DNA of 64,000 nt. Source: Tabrizicola sp. (GTDB lineage: Bacteria; Pseudomonadota; Alphaproteobacteria; Rhodobacterales; Rhodobacteraceae). The position numbers and the translations under genes were made by a program. Of the stretch, positions 56,250 to 64,000 are shown in pieces; position 1 is the stretch's first letter; every line of letters starts with the position of its first letter. The notes under the pieces were generated by a model, which ran no database searches, had not been told where the DNA came from, and saw only the letters and a program-made list of their open reading frames with translations. The stretch lies in assembly GCF_022842145.1 (NCBI RefSeq), contig NZ_JALHQD010000002.1, positions 1 through 64,000 on the forward strand, written 5' to 3'.

Positions 56250-56488
56250 ACGGCCTTCCGCTCCAGCCGGTAGCTGCCCTCGGGCAGGTTCAGCGCGGCG
56301 GCTAGGTCGCGGACCTGGGTCAAGGACAGGGTGAGGCGCATCACCTCGTCGGTCTGGGGATCGACCTGCTCGACCGTCACGCAATCTTCGAAGGCGTTGA
56401 TGATGACGTCTTCCAGCAGGGGCAGGTCCTCGCCCTCGTCGACCAGGGTGATGACTGTGGCGTCGAATTCGTGCTCGATGGTAAACAT
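56246..56488 (-). CDS. Small conserved hypothetical protein
   Basis: An 80-residue acidic protein beginning MFTIEHEFDATVITLVDEG. No domain was recognised; the N-terminal half looks beta-rich and VMRLTLSLTQVRDLAAALNL looks helical. ATG 56488 is the first good start. The coding frame is supported by its defined position, convergent and exactly abutting the DUF167 gene. Confidence 0.65.
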   Translation of the reverse strand: MFTIEHEFDATVITLVDEGEDLPLLEDVIINAFEDCVTVEQVDPQTDEVMRLTLSLTQVRDLAAALNLPEGSYRLERKAV

Positions 56489-56605
56489 GGCGCCAAGGCT
56501 AGCCCCAAGGTCCGGTTGCCGCAACCCGGCATGACGCTTGCGTGAGAGCCCCTTTCCCCTGCCCACCGATTTGTTACGTTGCCGGGAATCCCGCCCGAGG
56601 TCCCC

Positions 56606-57313
56606 ATGCGTCTTCCCCTGATTGCTGCCCTGACGCTGACCCTTGGCGGTTGCGTGGCGACCTATCCGGCCCCCCCGGCCCTGCCACCGGCGACCGGCAC
56701 TGCGGTCCAGCCTGCCCGCGCTGCGGCGGAAAACTTCATTTCGGTGGTCCAGCGGGTCGAGCCGGTGGCGGAAAGCTACTGTCGCAGTCAGGGCGTGGCG
56801 CAGAACTGCGACTTCCGCATCGTGGTCGACGACCGGCCCGGCCAGCCGCCGAACGCCTTCCAGACCCTTGACCGGCAGGGCCGCCCGGTGATCGGCTTCA
56901 CGCTGGCGCTGATCGCCGACGCGCGCAACCCTGATGAGCTGGCCTTCGTCCTGGGCCACGAAGCCGCCCACCACATCGCGGGCCATATCCCCAAGCGGAA
57001 CGACCAGGCGCTGTCCGGCGCGCTTCTGGCGGGCGTTCTGGCGCAGGCCAGCGGGCTGTCTCCCGACGAAATCCGCGCCGCACAGAACATGGGCGCGGAA
57101 GTGGCCGCCCGAAGCTACTCCAGAGAGTTCGAGCTGGAGGCCGACGCGCTGGGCGCCGAAATCGCCCTGGCCGCGGGTTATGATCCCAACCGGGGCACCG
57201 GCTTTTTCGACCGGCTTCCCGATCCTGGCGACAGGTTTCTTGGCAGCCATCCCCCCAACGCCGAACGCAAGGCCCTGGTCGCCGCAACAGTCCGGCGGCT
57301 GGGCGGTTCTTGA
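56606..57313 (+). CDS. M48-family metallopeptidase lipoprotein
   Basis: A 235-residue protein with a lipoprotein signal (LIAALTLTLGGC, lipidated Cys at about residue 16). The zinc motif VLGHEAAHHIAGH and the third ligand Glu in FELEADALG define the M48 family. It probably works in the envelope as a quality-control protease, like LoiP/YcaL. GAGG precedes ATG 56606. Confidence 0.9.
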   Translation: MRLPLIAALTLTLGGCVATYPAPPALPPATGTAVQPARAAAENFISVVQRVEPVAESYCRSQGVAQNCDFRIVVDDRPGQPPNAFQTLDRQGRPVIGFTLALIADARNPDELAFVLGHEAAHHIAGHIPKRNDQALSGALLAGVLAQASGLSPDEIRAAQNMGAEVAARSYSREFELEADALGAEIALAAGYDPNRGTGFFDRLPDPGDRFLGSHPPNAERKALVAATVRRLGGS

Positions 57314-57379
57314 TCTGGGTCAAGGCAGGTTCGGTCCCGTCCGGTCAGCATGATCTGACAGGGACGAGGAGGTTTTGCG

Positions 57380-57628
57380 ATGATCGGGTATCCCGAGGCA
57401 CCGAAGGCATGGTGGCTTACCCGCGGAATGGCGCGGATTTCCGGGGTGAACCTGCCGCGCGCCGTGGTCGAGGGCTGGCTTCAGCGCGACGAGCTTGAGC
57501 ATCTCATCTCCCGCTGCGCGGCCTGCGGCCGGGGCGAGGAATGCGAACGCTGGCTCGTCCAGTCGGGACCGGCGCAGACGATGCCGGACTTCTGCCCCAA
57601 CAAGGCCGGGATCGAAGCGCTGGGCTGA
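57380..57628 (+). CDS. DUF6455-family protein
   Basis: An 82-residue protein with five cysteines in two clusters (ISRCAACGRGEECERWL and MPDFCPNKAG). This is typical of the DUF6455 small proteins of Rhodobacterales. Metal or redox binding is likely but unproven. GAGGAGG lies ahead of the start. Confidence 0.8.
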   Translation: MIGYPEAPKAWWLTRGMARISGVNLPRAVVEGWLQRDELEHLISRCAACGRGEECERWLVQSGPAQTMPDFCPNKAGIEALG

Positions 57629-57746
57629 CGTCCGCTGCGCGAAATTTCACTCCCCCGCCCGTCTTCAGGGCGCGCAGGGCGGGAGTGAACCGGCGGCGGG
57701 CCAATCCCCTCTGGTCCGTCGCCACCCCGTCGCCTAGGCTTGTGCG

Positions 57747-58109
57747 ATGATCGTTCTGGAAGACATCCTGCGCGACCGTGGCTCGCGGTATGCCGCTGCG
57801 GCGGGGCCGGTGCACTCCAGGCGCGAGATCGATGCCTTCCTTGCCACGCTGCGCCAGCGTCGCAAGTTCGACAAGGCGACGCATCATTCCTGGGCCGCCT
57901 TGCTGAGCGACGGTGGACCGCTGAAGAACGATGATGGCGAAACCGGTGCGGGCGCGGTGATCCTGAAGATGCTGGAACGCGAGGCTGTCCCCGACCGCAT
58001 CGTCGTCGTGACGCGATGGTACGGCGGCGTGCATCTGGGCGGCGACCGCTTCGCCCATATCGTGACCTGCACCCGGGCGGCGCTGGCTGCTCTCCGCGGC
58101 CAGCCCTAG
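57747..58109 (+). CDS. YigZ/IMPACT N-domain protein (UPF0029)
   Basis: A 120-residue protein that covers only the UPF0029 N-terminal domain: SRREIDAFLATLRQRRKFDK, then DDGETGAGAVILKMLER and VVVTRWYGGVHLGGDRFAHI. Most bacterial YigZ proteins are about 200 residues with a second ferredoxin-like domain, which is missing here. The function is unknown. Confidence 0.85.
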   Translation: MIVLEDILRDRGSRYAAAAGPVHSRREIDAFLATLRQRRKFDKATHHSWAALLSDGGPLKNDDGETGAGAVILKMLEREAVPDRIVVVTRWYGGVHLGGDRFAHIVTCTRAALAALRGQP

Positions 58110-58209
58110 GACGAATTCACATACTTGCATAAAATTCATGCGCCGTCGGCGCGTGGAATGGTATTCTCTCGCCACGGGCCGTTAGAGCCCGGAGACAGAG
58201 GGAACGAAC

Positions 58210-58584
58210 ATGAACATTTCACGCAGTTTCATTGTAATGGGTTCCGCCTACCTGCTGGTGGGCATTGTGCTGGGGTCCTACATGGGCGGCAGCGGCGACC
58301 ACTCGCTGGCGCCGGTTCACGCCCACATCAACCTTCTGGGCTTCACGCTGATGACGGTCTTCGGCATCGGCTACCGGATGATCCCGGGTCTGGCCGAGGG
58401 CACCTTGCCCAAGGTGCATTTCTGGCTGCACCAGATCGGTGCCCTGGGTCTTCTGGTCGGGCTTTTCCTGATGATGTCCGGCCGCGTCGACGGGGCCACT
58501 ATCGGCCCGGTCTTCCCGCTTCTGGAGGTCGCGATCCTGGTTGGCGCCTTGCTCTGGCTGATCGGCGTCGTGCGCCGCGCCTGA
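58210..58584 (+). CDS. Small membrane protein related to haem-copper oxidase subunit I
   Basis: A 124-residue protein with four hydrophobic helices. SLAPVHAHINLLGFTLMTVF recalls the HxHxxL haem-ligand helix of CcoN/NorB-type subunit I, and later HFWLHQIGALGLLVGLFL carries two more histidines. It is far too short to be an oxidase. It may bind haem or act as an assembly or gas-sensing factor; both are guesses. A strong hairpin follows. Confidence 0.65.
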   Translation: MNISRSFIVMGSAYLLVGIVLGSYMGGSGDHSLAPVHAHINLLGFTLMTVFGIGYRMIPGLAEGTLPKVHFWLHQIGALGLLVGLFLMMSGRVDGATIGPVFPLLEVAILVGALLWLIGVVRRA

Positions 58585-58593
58585 ACCGCTGGT

Positions 58594-58623
58594 CCCGGAC
58601 GCTTGGCGCAAGCGGCGTCCGGG
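58594..58623 (+). terminator. Stem-loop behind the CcoN-like gene
   Basis: Outer arms CCCGGACGC (58594-58602) and GCGTCCGGG (58615-58623) contain an alternative inner hairpin GCTTG-GCG-CAAGC. No T-run follows. Likely a terminator or transcript-end stabiliser. Confidence 0.6.
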
Positions 58624-58656
58624 GCTAACCTTTCCGCAAAACCGGGGAGGGGACAG

Positions 58657-59019
58657 ATGCGAAACGCGATCGCTGCCGAGGCACGGCGGCTGACCAATAC
58701 CGTGATCTGGTCCTGGGACGGCTTCCGCGCCGCCTGGGCCACGGAAAAGACGCTGCGACAATGGACGTTGGCCAACGTCCTGTCGGCTGGGCTGGCCTTC
58801 ACGCTGGACCTTGGCCCGGGCGAACGTGCGCTGATCCTGGCGCTGGGGCTTCTGATCCTTGCGGCCGAACTGATCAATACCGCGCTTGAAGAGGTGGTGG
58901 ACATGGTCTCACCCGGCCATGACCCCAGGGCGAAGAAAGCCAAGGACTGCGGGTCCGCCTGCGTGGCGCTGGCCGCTCTGGCGGCGGGGGTGGCCTGGGC
59001 GGTGGTGCTGCTGGGCTGA
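58657..59019 (+). CDS. dgkA: Diacylglycerol kinase, DgkA type
   Basis: A 120-residue membrane enzyme with three hydrophobic helices. An amphipathic N-terminus (WSWDGFRAAWATEKTLRQ) precedes them, and the conserved AELINTALEEVVDMVSPGHD carries the catalytic Glu. PxAKKAKDCGSACV-like RAKKAKDCGSACVALAALAA follows. It phosphorylates diacylglycerol during lipid recycling. GGGGAGGGGAC precedes ATG 58657. Confidence 0.92.
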   Translation: MRNAIAAEARRLTNTVIWSWDGFRAAWATEKTLRQWTLANVLSAGLAFTLDLGPGERALILALGLLILAAELINTALEEVVDMVSPGHDPRAKKAKDCGSACVALAALAAGVAWAVVLLG

Positions 59020-59074
59020 GGGAACGATTCCTCTGCTGGGCGGTTGAGAAGCCACACCCATTGCGGAGGATTCC

Positions 59075-59455
59075 ATGACCGACACCTATTCCAGCCCGAC
59101 CCCGGGCCAGCGCAGCGGCTCGACGATGGTCTCCAGCGCCGATGTCAACGGCACCGCGGTCTACAGCCCCACCGGCGACCATCTGGGCCAGATCGACCAC
59201 CTGATGATCGACAAGGTTTCCGGCCAGATCGCCTATGCGGTCATGAGCTTCGGTGGCTTTCTCGGGGTCGGCGCGAACGAGCATCCGGTGCCGTGGAAGA
59301 AGCTGACCTATGACACGGACCTTGGCGGCTTTGTCACCGACATCACGCAGGACCAGCTGACCGACGCGCCCGCCTGGGGCGACAACTGGTACGAAGACCG
59401 CGACTATCAGCGGCGCAACTACGACTACTACGGGGTGTCGCCTTACTGGATTTGA
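59075..59455 (+). CDS. PRC-barrel domain protein
   Basis: A 126-residue soluble protein. GTAVYSPTGDHLGQIDHLMI and AYAVMSFGGFLGVGANEHPV form the PRC barrel, and the C-terminus is rich in Tyr and Asp (YEDRDYQRRNYDYYG). Such stand-alone proteins are often stress-induced in alphaproteobacteria; the function is unknown. GGAGGA precedes the ATG. Confidence 0.88.
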   Translation: MTDTYSSPTPGQRSGSTMVSSADVNGTAVYSPTGDHLGQIDHLMIDKVSGQIAYAVMSFGGFLGVGANEHPVPWKKLTYDTDLGGFVTDITQDQLTDAPAWGDNWYEDRDYQRRNYDYYGVSPYWI

Positions 59456-59469
59456 GGCTGATACCACGC

Positions 59470-59498
59470 CTGACCCCGGTCGAACCGGCTGGGGTCAG
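59470..59498 (+). terminator. Stem-loop behind the PRC-barrel gene
   Basis: Perfect 8-base arms CTGACCCC and GGGGTCAG enclose a 13-base loop that can itself pair in part. It begins 15 bases after the stop. There is no T-run. Confidence 0.5.
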
Positions 59499-59601
59499 TG
59501 GCAGAACGGCAAAGGCGGGGGAAGCGCGGTCTGTAAGCTGAGTGGCTTTTGACCGATCCCTCTCGCGGGCCTGCGGACACGGTCAGATCACTATTGACCG
59601 C

Positions 59602-60996
59602 TCAGACCAGACGCCCCCAAAGATCATACTCTCCCGCCTCGTCCACCATGACCTTGACGATGTCGCCGGGGGTCAACGCCTCAAAGCCTTCGTCGATGAA
59701 GAGGTTGCCGTCGATCTCGGGTGCGTCGGCCTTGGTGCGGCAGGTGGCACCATCGGTGTCGACTTCGTCCACGATCACGTCCAGGACTTTTCCAACCTTT
59801 GCAGCCAGTTTCGCCTCGGAAATCGCCTGAGCTTTTTCCATAAAGCGATCAAAGCGGTCCTGCTTCACTTCTGCAGCCACATGATCCGGCAGGTCGTTCG
59901 ACCGGGCTCCGGCGACGTTTTCGTACTGGAAGCAACCGACGCGATCCAGTTGCGCCTCGTCCAGCCAGTCCAGCAGCGTCTGAAACTCGGCCTCGGTCTC
60001 GCCAGGGTAGCCCACGATGAAGGTGGAGCGCAGGGTCAGATCGGGCGCAATGGCGCGCCAAGCGGCGATTTCGTCCAGGGTGCGGGCGGCGGCAGCGGGG
60101 CGGGCCATGCGCTTCAGGACTTCGGGGTGGGCGTGCTGGAACGGGATGTCGAGGTAGGGCAGGACCAGCCCTTCCGCCATCAGCGGGATCAGGTCGCGGA
60201 CGTGGGGGTAGGGGTAGACATAGTGCAGACGCACCCAGGCACCGAGCTTGCCCATCTCGCGCGCAAGGTCGGTGATGTGGGCGCGGACCTCGCCGCCTTT
60301 CCAGGGGCTGAGGTCATGTTTGCGGTCAACCCCGTAGGCGCTGGTGTCCTGGGAGATCACCAGCAGTTCCTTCACCCCGGCTTCGACCAGCTTTTCCGCC
60401 TCGCGCAGCACCGCATGGGCGGGGCGCGAAACCAGACGGCCCCGCATGTCGGGGATGATGCAGAACTTGCACTTGTGGTTACAGCCCTCAGAGATCTTCA
60501 GATAGCTGTAGTGCCGGGGGGTCAGGCTGACACCGGTCGCGGGCAGCAGGTCGATGAACGGATCGGGCGAGGGGGGCACGGCCCCGTGGACGGCATCAAG
60601 CACCGCCTCGTACTGATGCGGGCCGGTCACGGCCAGGACCTTCGGATGCGCACCGGTGATGTATTCGGGTTCGGCCCCAAGGCAGCCCGTCACGATCACC
60701 CGGCCGTTTTCCTGCAAGGCCTCGCCGATCGCCTCCAGGCTTTCGGCCTTGGCGCTGTCAAGGAAACCGCAGGTATTCACGATCACCGCATCGGCACCCT
60801 TGTAATCGGGGCTGATCGCGTAACCCTCGGCCCGCAGCCGCGTCAGGATGCGCTCGCTGTCGACCAGCGCCTTCGGGCAGCCAAGGCTGACCATGCCGAT
60901 GGTCGGTTGGCGCGATCCATCGGATCGGGCGCGGCGGGTGTCGGGCACCAGAGCGCGGGCAAGGTCGGGGCGGAGGAGGGGCGGGTTTTCGGACAT
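59602..60996 (-). CDS. rimO: Ribosomal protein S12 methylthiotransferase
   Basis: A 464-residue radical-SAM methylthiotransferase. The N-terminal UPF0004 domain has three cysteines (SLGCPK, VNTCGF, VTGCLG), the radical-SAM cluster site is [10 protein letters not shown], and a C-terminal TRAM domain ends in [12 protein letters not shown]. It adds a methylthio group to Asp89 of S12. The start at 60996 gives the family N-terminus; the frame is open far upstream without sense. Confidence 0.95.
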   Translation of the reverse strand: MSENPPLLRPDLARALVPDTRRARSDGSRQPTIGMVSLGCPKALVDSERILTRLRAEGYAISPDYKGADAVIVNTCGFLDSAKAESLEAIGEALQENGRVIVTGCLGAEPEYITGAHPKVLAVTGPHQYEAVLDAVHGAVPPSPDPFIDLLPATGVSLTPRHYSYLKISEGCNHKCKFCIIPDMRGRLVSRPAHAVLREAEKLVEAGVKELLVISQDTSAYGVDRKHDLSPWKGGEVRAHITDLAREMGKLGAWVRLHYVYPYPHVRDLIPLMAEGLVLPYLDIPFQHAHPEVLKRMARPAAAARTLDEIAAWRAIAPDLTLRSTFIVGYPGETEAEFQTLLDWLDEAQLDRVGCFQYENVAGARSNDLPDHVAAEVKQDRFDRFMEKAQAISEAKLAAKVGKVLDVIVDEVDTDGATCRTKADAPEIDGNLFIDEGFEALTPGDIVKVMVDEAGEYDLWGRLV

Positions 60997-61149
60997 GCGC
61001 GCCCTATACTCCGCGCGCATCCATCTGGAAAGCCCAAGGCCGCACCGCCCCTCTCGGCCATTTGATGCCAGTCTGGTCCCCCTGACTTGGCAATTCGTCG
61101 CAGGGGGGCATAAACTTGGACAAAACAAGAAAATTTCGAGGAGTTGAGC

Positions 61150-63156
61150 ATGCGCTGGATCATCCGGGTCGGGGTTGTGCTGGCCACGCTTGTGGTCCTT
61201 GGCGTGGGGCTTGGGGCGATGGTCCCGGCCGAACGCGTGGCTCAGGCCGTCTCCTCGCAGTTCGAGGCGATGACGGGCCGCAAGCTGCAGCTGCAGGGCG
61301 AGGTCTCGCCCCGGCTTTGGCCGTCGCTTGGCATCTCGACCGGCCCGGTCAGCATCGCCAATGCCGAATGGGCCGAGGGCGATCAGCCCCTGTTCCAGGC
61401 GCAGGGCCTGTCCATCGACGTGAACTTCGGGGCGCTTTTCGGCGGCGAGGTAAAGATCCTCGGCCTGTCTGCCGACCGGCCCGAGATCAACCTTGAACGC
61501 AATGACCAGGGCGAGGCGAACTGGGTCTTCGCCGCGGGGACCGGGGGTGGCGCGGGCTCGGTCCCGGCGCCCGCCACGGGCTTCACCTTGGACGAAGGCA
61601 CGATTGCGGGTGGAGCGGTCCGCTATGTCGACCGCCAGACAGGCCGCGAAATCGCGCTGGACGATGTGGATGCGACCCTGTCGATCCCGGATTTCTCTGG
61701 TCCCTTCACTGTGAAAGCTTCTGGTCTGTCCGGCGGGCAACAGGTGGCGCTGGATCTTTCGGGCGGCGTCTTCTCGGCTTTTGCGCTGGGCCGGGTCGTG
61801 CCGGTGACCGCGACCCTGACGGCGGGCGGCACCAAGGTTTCGTTCGACGGGCGCGGGGGCTATGCGCCGCTGGCTGCCGAGGGGGCGCTAAGCGCGGATC
61901 TCTCCGACCTCCCCGCCTTGGGCGCGCTGACCGGGTCGGAACTGTCCAAGCCCAGTCCGGGGATGGGTCGGGACAAGTTGCAGATCACCGGCACCCTGAC
62001 GCTGGACGGCACCGGGGCGGCTTTCCTGCGCGAGGCCGGGATTGTCGCCGACCAGAACCAGCTGAAGGGTAATCTTGACCTCCTGCCCGGCGAGGCGCGG
62101 CCATTATTGAAAGGCACGCTGGCCGCAGGCCCTATCGTGATCGGCACGGGCCCCGAAGGCGGGATGGGCGGCGGACAGGCCGGTGGCATGGAGGCCGCAG
62201 GTTGGCCAGAGGGCGAGATCGACGTCTCCTTCCTTGGGGCGCTGGATGCCGAGGTGGCCTTGGCTGCCGCGTCCATCGATCTTGGCGTGCTGAAACTGGG
62301 TCAGACCCGCGCGCTTGTCACCATCGACCGCGCCCGCGCCGTGATCGATATCCGCGAGATGAAGGCCTACGACGGCCAGATCTCGGGCGATTTTGTCGTG
62401 AACGGACGCGGCGGGCTGTCGGTCGGCGGACGCCTGACCTTCGCGGGCCTGCAGACGCAGCCGCTTCTCACAGACCTTGCGGGCTGGGACCGCCTGGTGT
62501 CGACCGCTGATCTTGAACTGGAGTTCCTTGGCGTCGGAAATTCCATCGATGCGGTCATGAAAAGCCTGGAAGGGCAGGGGTCGCTCGAACTGGGCAAGGG
62601 CGAGTTGCGCGGGCTCGACATTGCCGGGATGTTGCGGACGCTGGATCCCGGTTTCGTGGGCGAAGGGCAGAAGACGATTTTCGAGGGACTCGCGGGCACC
62701 TACAGCATCGCGGGCGGGGTGCTGTCGAACAGCGATCTGAAGCTGGTGGCGCCCTATCTAACGGCCGCGGGAACGGGTGAGCTGGGCCTGGGCGAGCGGA
62801 CATTGAAATACCGGCTGCGCCCCACGGCGCTTGCGGCCGAAGATGGAAGTGGCGGCGTCATGGTGCCGCTTCTGATCACCGGGGCCTGGGCCGATCCCAG
62901 CTTCCGGCTCGACCTGGAATCCATCGCGCGCGAGAAGATGGAGGCCGAAGCCAAGGCCGTCGCCGCCCGGCTGGAAGAGGAAGCCAAGGCCGCCGAAACC
63001 GCCGCAAAGGCCGAACTGGAGCAGCGCCTGCGCGAGGAACTGGGGGTAGAGGTCGCACCGGGCGAAAGCGTCGGGGATGCCGCGAAGGACGCCGCAACCC
63101 AGGCCTTGGAAGACCAGGCCATCAAGGCGCTGGAAGACATCCTGCGGGGCGACTGA
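61150..63156 (+). CDS. AsmA-family envelope protein
   Basis: A 668-residue protein with one N-terminal membrane helix ([20 protein letters not shown]) and a large beta-rich periplasmic part. The C-terminal AsmA_2-like region contains [20 protein letters not shown] and [11 protein letters not shown] long charged, alanine-rich helix follows (about residues 596-668), probably coiled coil. AsmA relatives are implicated in phospholipid transport to the outer membrane. GAGGAG lies 6 bases before ATG 61150. Followed by a bidirectional terminator. Confidence 0.87.
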   Translation: MRWIIRVGVVLATLVVLGVGLGAMVPAERVAQAVSSQFEAMTGRKLQLQGEVSPRLWPSLGISTGPVSIANAEWAEGDQPLFQAQGLSIDVNFGALFGGEVKILGLSADRPEINLERNDQGEANWVFAAGTGGGAGSVPAPATGFTLDEGTIAGGAVRYVDRQTGREIALDDVDATLSIPDFSGPFTVKASGLSGGQQVALDLSGGVFSAFALGRVVPVTATLTAGGTKVSFDGRGGYAPLAAEGALSADLSDLPALGALTGSELSKPSPGMGRDKLQITGTLTLDGTGAAFLREAGIVADQNQLKGNLDLLPGEARPLLKGTLAAGPIVIGTGPEGGMGGGQAGGMEAAGWPEGEIDVSFLGALDAEVALAAASIDLGVLKLGQTRALVTIDRARAVIDIREMKAYDGQISGDFVVNGRGGLSVGGRLTFAGLQTQPLLTDLAGWDRLVSTADLELEFLGVGNSIDAVMKSLEGQGSLELGKGELRGLDIAGMLRTLDPGFVGEGQKTIFEGLAGTYSIAGGVLSNSDLKLVAPYLTAAGTGELGLGERTLKYRLRPTALAAEDGSGGVMVPLLITGAWADPSFRLDLESIAREKMEAEAKAVAARLEEEAKAAETAAKAELEQRLREELGVEVAPGESVGDAAKDAATQALEDQAIKALEDILRGD

Positions 63157-63168
63157 TCCGCAAATGAA

Positions 63169-63196
63169 AAAGCCGGGGCGCAACGGCCCCGGCTTT
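63169..63196. terminator. Bidirectional terminator between asmA-like and gcrA
   Basis: Perfect 11-base arms AAAGCCGGGGC and GCCCCGGCTTT flank a 6-base loop. A-rich sequence on the left and TTTCT on the right allow termination of both convergent genes. Confidence 0.85.
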
Positions 63197-63216
63197 CTGT
63201 CGGATATCGGGTGGTC

Positions 63217-63813
63217 CTAGCGGCGACGGTCGCGCCGGGCGCTCATCGGCTGGAAGGCGACGCCCACATGCGCCTCGCAATAGGGCTTTCCGGGCAGGCT
63301 GGGCAGACCGCAGAACCAGAAGTCCTCGGTCGCCGGGTCGCCGATCGGCCATTTGCAGGTCCGCTCGGTCAGTTCCATCAGCGTCAGCTTGCGCGCCCGC
63401 TTTTCCACCTCGCGCACCGAAGCGAGGGCCTCGGGGCTGATCTCGTTCAGGCTTGGCTGCGGCGGCAGGGGCTGGCCGGCCGGGACAATTGCCTTGCGGA
63501 CCGGCAAGGCCGTCACGTTCGACGCCGCTGGCGCGGCCGGAGCCGGGCGGGGCGCCTCGGCGCGGGGCGCGGCCGGTGCCGGGTCCGGACGGGGCGCAGG
63601 CTCGGGCTTGGCCGCGACCGCAGGAGCGGGGGCCGCTGCGCCCTCCTCCTCCTCGTCCTTGCCGCCCACCCGGTTCGACAGGCCCAGGCGATGCACCTTG
63701 CCAATCACCGCATTGCGGGTGACTCCACCCAGCTCCTTGGCGATCTGGCTGGCCGACTGGCCCTCGTTCCACATGCGCTTGAGCGTCTCGACACGCTCGT
63801 CCGTCCAGGACAT
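63217..63813 (-). CDS. gcrA: Cell-cycle regulator GcrA
   Basis: A 198-residue GcrA. The N-terminal DNA-binding part (SWTDERVETLKRMWNEGQSA, then SQIAKELGGVTRNAVIGKVH) is followed by an Ala/Pro-rich linker (about residues 55-115). The conserved C-terminus TCKWPIGDPATEDFWFCG / LPGKPYCEAH contacts sigma-70 RNA polymerase in Caulobacter. GcrA activates cell-cycle genes at CcrM-methylated GANTC sites. ATG 63813 (MSWTDERV) is the conserved start. Confidence 0.95.
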   Translation of the reverse strand: MSWTDERVETLKRMWNEGQSASQIAKELGGVTRNAVIGKVHRLGLSNRVGGKDEEEEGAAAPAPAVAAKPEPAPRPDPAPAAPRAEAPRPAPAAPAASNVTALPVRKAIVPAGQPLPPQPSLNEISPEALASVREVEKRARKLTLMELTERTCKWPIGDPATEDFWFCGLPSLPGKPYCEAHVGVAFQPMSARRDRRR

Positions 63814-63896
63814 CCCGATCTCCGTCTGTCTTGAATATCCGGGCATTGTATCCGTCCCGAGCAGGGGGCCGCAAGGGTTGCTCGCGCGAAAGGCGA

Positions 63897-64000
63897 TCAG
63901 ACCTCTGCCGCGCGCCATTCCGCCATCATCCTGTCTGCGGTTTTCTGCCCGCCAGCGACCCCGCGACCGCCTGGGCGGGATCTGTCTGTCAGGTCATCCA
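63897..64000 (-). CDS. 3' end of an unidentified gene
   Basis: The minus-strand frame is open from the right edge to TGA at 63899-63897. The last ~34 residues end in GGQKTADRMMAEWRAAEV. It stops 83 bases ahead of the gcrA start. No family was recognised from this short tail. An ORF by chance is possible. Confidence 0.35.
   Translation of the reverse strand, partial: DDLTDRSRPGGRGVAGGQKTADRMMAEWRAAEV

Overview
The window is GC-rich DNA from an alphaproteobacterium, most probably a member of the Rhodobacterales (Rhodobacteraceae/Paracoccaceae). The basis is a GcrA cell-cycle regulator, the infA-maf-short RNase E/G-yacG-tRNA-Phe block, DUF1467 and DUF6455 proteins, a taurine-type ABC system beside cysteate and DHPS enzymes, and many 4-base start/stop overlaps. 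The genus cannot be fixed from this sequence. About half of the window is catabolic and half is housekeeping.

Layout. 1-6916 is one tightly packed operon for aerobic degradation of an aromatic acid as its CoA thioester. Its fused monooxygenase/OYE-type reductase, RidA-like protein and ligase point to the 2-aminobenzoate (anthranilate) variant. 7018-9214 is core: infA, maf, a short RNase E/G, yacG and tRNA-Phe. 9452-16311 looks like an organosulfonate module: LysR regulator, cysteate sulfo-lyase homologue, Asp/Glu-type racemase, taurine-type ABC transporter and a HisD-family dehydrogenase resembling sulfopropanediol dehydrogenase. 16387-21375 holds an RpiR regulator diverging from a COG0212 (5-formyl-THF cyclo-ligase paralogue) gene and a THI5/NMT1-type ABC transporter with two fused permease domains. 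21398-34270 is a maleylacetate funnel. It has two intradiol (hydroxyquinol-type) dioxygenases, an extradiol-type VOC dioxygenase with a hydrolase, maleylacetate reductase, a five-gene branched-chain-type ABC importer, a TfdB-like phenol hydroxylase and a beta-keto acid cleavage enzyme.

34422-37346 is a self-contained copper-efflux unit (MerR-type promoter, copA, cueR). 37409-38975 carries small enzymes. 39200-41094 is a sharp AT-rich island with two translationally coupled unknown genes (one exported, one membrane) and is the clearest foreign insert. 41142-46174 has carB and an APC permease. 46429-50563 has pabB, pabC and aspS. 50625-59455 is a run of small core genes. 59602-64000 has rimO, an AsmA-like protein, gcrA and the end of an unidentified gene.

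Non-coding structure is frequent. It includes a 34-base dispersed element in four copies (two as a hairpin behind pabC), a TTGATCAA-centred palindrome in two places, stem-loops behind two ABC binding-protein genes, a palindrome typical of alphaproteobacterial intergenic repeats behind infA, and several factor-independent-terminator-like hairpins. No CRISPR array, rRNA, transposase or phage gene was seen. Functional assignments come from reading motifs and gene context by eye; no database search was possible.
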